This document shows, one piece after another, positions 62,363 through 64,000 of a stretch of DNA of 64,000 bases (position 1 is the stretch's first letter; every line of letters starts with the position of its first letter). Made by a program: the position numbers and the translations under genes. Location: the NCBI RefSeq assembly GCF_051172195.1, contig NZ_JBPJAQ010000002.1, forward strand, positions 1,612,001 through 1,676,000. Reading direction: 5' to 3'. The notes under the pieces were generated by a model, which made no database searches, was not told the origin of the DNA, and was given only the letters and a program-made list of their open reading frames with translations. This stretch comes from Paludibaculum fermentans_A (GTDB lineage Bacteria > Acidobacteriota > Terriglobia > Bryobacterales > Bryobacteraceae).

Positions 62363-63268
62363 CTACAACTGCGACCGCACCGCATGCAGCTCCGCCTCAA
62401 ACTGCACCATCAGCCCCTCTTCCAGATCCACCCGCCCAATCCGCTTCAGCGCCTCTGCCGTCGGCTCCGCCAACTGCTCATCCGTATCCGTGATCCCGTG
62501 CTTCGCTTCATTCGCCAGCGAATTCGCGGTCTCCACCACGGCGCTTAACGTCAACGGGCCCTTGCTGCCCACCGTCGGATCGATCTCAGACCGGTGGTGG
62601 TACAACACCGCCTTCTGGATCAACACCGGCAGATTCCAGCGCGATAACGCCGCCGCCGACAACTCAGCATGCGTCACGTCCAACATCTTGTGCTCGCAAA
62701 CTTCCAGCGGCTGCCCGGAATCCCGATGCTCGTTCTGGATCAGCACGAACTCTTTCGGCAGCGCGATCGCAATCATCATCCGCCCCAGGTCGTGCAGCAG
62801 CCCGGCCACAAACGCGCCTTCCGGGAAGTCCACCTTGGTCTTCTGCACCAGCAGATCGGACAGAATCGCCACCGAAACCGAATGATCGTTGAATCGCGCC
62901 ATCGACCAGCCCGGCGGCGTCGCCACCTTGGCCCACATCCTCGATACCGACAGGCCCAGCAGGTAGTTGCGCAGCTTATTGATGCCCAGAATCGACACCG
63001 CCGCCCGCACACTGCTGATCGTCCCGCGCCGCCCATACAGCGCCGAATTCACCAGCCGCAGGATGTTGCCCGACAAGACCGTGTCCCGCTCAATCACATC
63101 CGCCAGCCGCGCGAACGACACGTCGTCATCCGCCAGGCTCGCGATCAGATGGTTGAGCACCGGCGAAAACGGCGGCAGCTTGTCGAGGCTGCGCATAGCC
63201 AGTTCGCGGTAGGAGACGCGGTTTAGGATACTCGGGCTCACGATATCTCTATCGGCCTCACACGCCAC
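62363..63268 (-). CDS. HDOD domain signalling protein
   Basis: 301 aa from GTG 63268; a GTG at 63241 is also possible. HDOD domain: 'LPPFSPVLNHLIASLADDDV', 'RDTVLSGNILRLVNSALYGR', 'FVAGLLHDLGRMMIAIALPK' and 'HHRSEIDPTVGSKGPLTLSA'. HDOD proteins are non-catalytic relatives of HD-GYP domains and act in stress or cyclic-di-GMP signalling. No output domain is attached. Cytoplasmic. Confidence 0.85.
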   Translation of the reverse strand: MACEADRDIVSPSILNRVSYRELAMRSLDKLPPFSPVLNHLIASLADDDVSFARLADVIERDTVLSGNILRLVNSALYGRRGTISSVRAAVSILGINKLRNYLLGLSVSRMWAKVATPPGWSMARFNDHSVSVAILSDLLVQKTKVDFPEGAFVAGLLHDLGRMMIAIALPKEFVLIQNEHRDSGQPLEVCEHKMLDVTHAELSAAALSRWNLPVLIQKAVLYHHRSEIDPTVGSKGPLTLSAVVETANSLANEAKHGITDTDEQLAEPTAEALKRIGRVDLEEGLMVQFEAELHAVRSQL

Positions 63269-63373
63269 GGTATCCAGGGCGATATAGGCTTTTTAATTTC
63301 TTTGTCCCTATCGGCTGGCCAGTACTATTACCTAGAACTAGGCCTCCCCAGGGCCTTAATGTAAATCACCTGA

Positions 63374-63648
63374 TAGCAGTCCGCGACAGGAGTCCCGCTA
63401 GCCGCGCGGCAAGGGCTTGCGAGCCCAGGGCGCGAAGAGCCGGCCGAACGAGTGCCGGCCACTCGGAGGTCGGCTCGACACTGCCATGGGCCGCAACCCC
63501 TTGTCGCCCTTTGGGTTCGCTCCGGCGCCGGCCTTCCCCCACTCAATGAGGGGACCCTATGCGGAATGGCTTCGAAATCGCCTTGAGGTTCATTCCGTTA
63601 CCGGCGGCGGTGCGAACGCGGCTGCGCGACTACTGTCACGGGCTGCTA
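63374..63648. repeat. Structured terminal-inverted-repeat element, copy 2 (275 bp)
   Basis: It aligns with 21518-21793 over its whole length. It starts TAGCAGTCCGCGACAGGAGT and ends with the inverse complement of TAGCAGCCCGTGACAGTAGT. The same four stems can form; P3 has an extra pair (GAGTG/CACTC). Left-arm differences from copy 1 at positions 9, 13 and 15 are matched by changes in the right arm. It lies between the HDOD gene and the ABC ATPase gene. Confidence 0.85.
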
Positions 63649-63668
63649 ACCAGCTACGATAGATTCGA

Positions 63669-64000
63669 GTGCTTCCAGAACCCGGGCCCGCCATCGAAGT
63701 GACAGACCTACGTAAGGTTTACGGCGAGAAAGCCGCTGTCGACGGACTCACCCTCCGTGTCGAACGCGGCTGCTTCTTCGGCTTTCTCGGTCCCAATGGC
63801 GCCGGCAAAACCACCACCATCCGCATGCTGATGGGCCTCGCTCCGGCCACCTCCGGCTCCATCCGGATCCTTGGCCACGACATGCCCGGCGATGCCGTCG
63901 CCATCAAAAGCAAAATCGGACTCGTGCCCGACGATACCCTCCTCTTCGATCACCTCACCGGCGGCGAGTTCATCGAGTTTGTCGGACGTATGTACGGCCT
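63669..64000 (+). CDS. ABC transporter ATP-binding protein (3'-truncated by window edge)
   Basis: 110 codons visible from GTG 63669. 'IEVTDLRKVYGEKAAVDGLT' then the Walker A 'FLGPNGAGKTTTIRMLMGLA' and the Q-loop region 'SKIGLVPDDTLLFDHLTGGE', where the usual Gln is replaced by Asp (LVPDD). It resembles CcmA/ABC-2-type export ATPases. It begins only 20 bp after the structured repeat. The remainder and any permease lie outside the window. Confidence 0.88.
   Translation, partial: MLPEPGPAIEVTDLRKVYGEKAAVDGLTLRVERGCFFGFLGPNGAGKTTTIRMLMGLAPATSGSIRILGHDMPGDAVAIKSKIGLVPDDTLLFDHLTGGEFIEFVGRMYG

Noticed and set aside
63417..63662. Open frames inside the structured repeat as protein genes
   Set aside because: Frames differ between the two copies and do not keep a common protein, whereas the pairing is kept.

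Overview
The window is high-GC bacterial chromosome. It most resembles an acidobacterium of the Solibacter/Bryobacterales group. Evidence: three FtsX-like 'orphan' macrolide-export permeases of the ADOP type without ATPase partners, NHL and RCC1 propeller proteins with Solibacter-style C-terminal domains, many short secreted hypothetical proteins, and a large share of enzymes with twin-arginine (Tat) signals (Gfo/Idh, DUF362, RidA, PLP enzymes). No rRNA, tRNA, CRISPR array, phage gene or transposase gene was found. 

Layout. 1-13048: a partial RCC1 propeller protein, a GNAT acetyltransferase, an APH-like kinase, a ketopantoate reductase-like gene, an ADOP permease divergent from a zinc alcohol dehydrogenase, a SnoaL protein, an ArsR/SRPBCC/DoxX/DUF1801 operon, an unknown gene and an exported class V PLP enzyme. 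13172-20153: a second ADOP permease, a translationally coupled SPFH pair, then a gene-poor stretch with one A/T-richer orphan gene. 20007-27053: a repeat-rich zone with a duplicated 'NARSHGFTAR' gene family and its conserved leader, a frameshifted DUF1186/SEC-C gene, the first copy of a structured ~275-bp repeat, a large NHL protein and REP-like hairpins. 27054-31437: an aldolase-lutABC operon (class II aldolase fusion plus lactate utilisation), with a REP block wedged between lutB and lutC. 31648-43520: a GH28-like protein and a run of Tat-exported enzymes (Gfo/Idh, isochorismatase, DUF362, RidA, a SelA-like PLP enzyme), a third ADOP permease with an operator-like site, uxaC and a glycine-rich protein. 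43663-50199: DUF1080 and Gfo/Idh proteins, a small secreted protein behind an RBS-sequestering hairpin, a mandelate racemase/enolase family enzyme and an MFS exporter. 50174-55706: a compact operon encoding FkbH-ACP, a GT4, and a GT4-thioesterase fusion, tail-to-tail with the MFS gene. 55737-64000: TfoX, Gfo/Idh, ThuA-DUF1080, an M20 peptidase, LamG-like, TIMP-like and HDOD proteins, the second structured repeat, and the start of an ABC ATPase. 

How it fits together. Much of the window looks like carbohydrate and organic-acid scavenging: UxaC, GH28-like, DUF1080/ThuA, Gfo/Idh, MR/enolase, and aldolase plus LutABC, which would take lactate to pyruvate. Many of these enzymes appear to act outside the cytoplasm. 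Two items stand out as poorly explained. One is the repeat at 21518 and 63374, whose predicted three-way-junction fold is supported by paired changes between the copies. The other is the carrier-protein-based FkbH/GT/GT-TE operon, which has no ketosynthase or adenylation domain.
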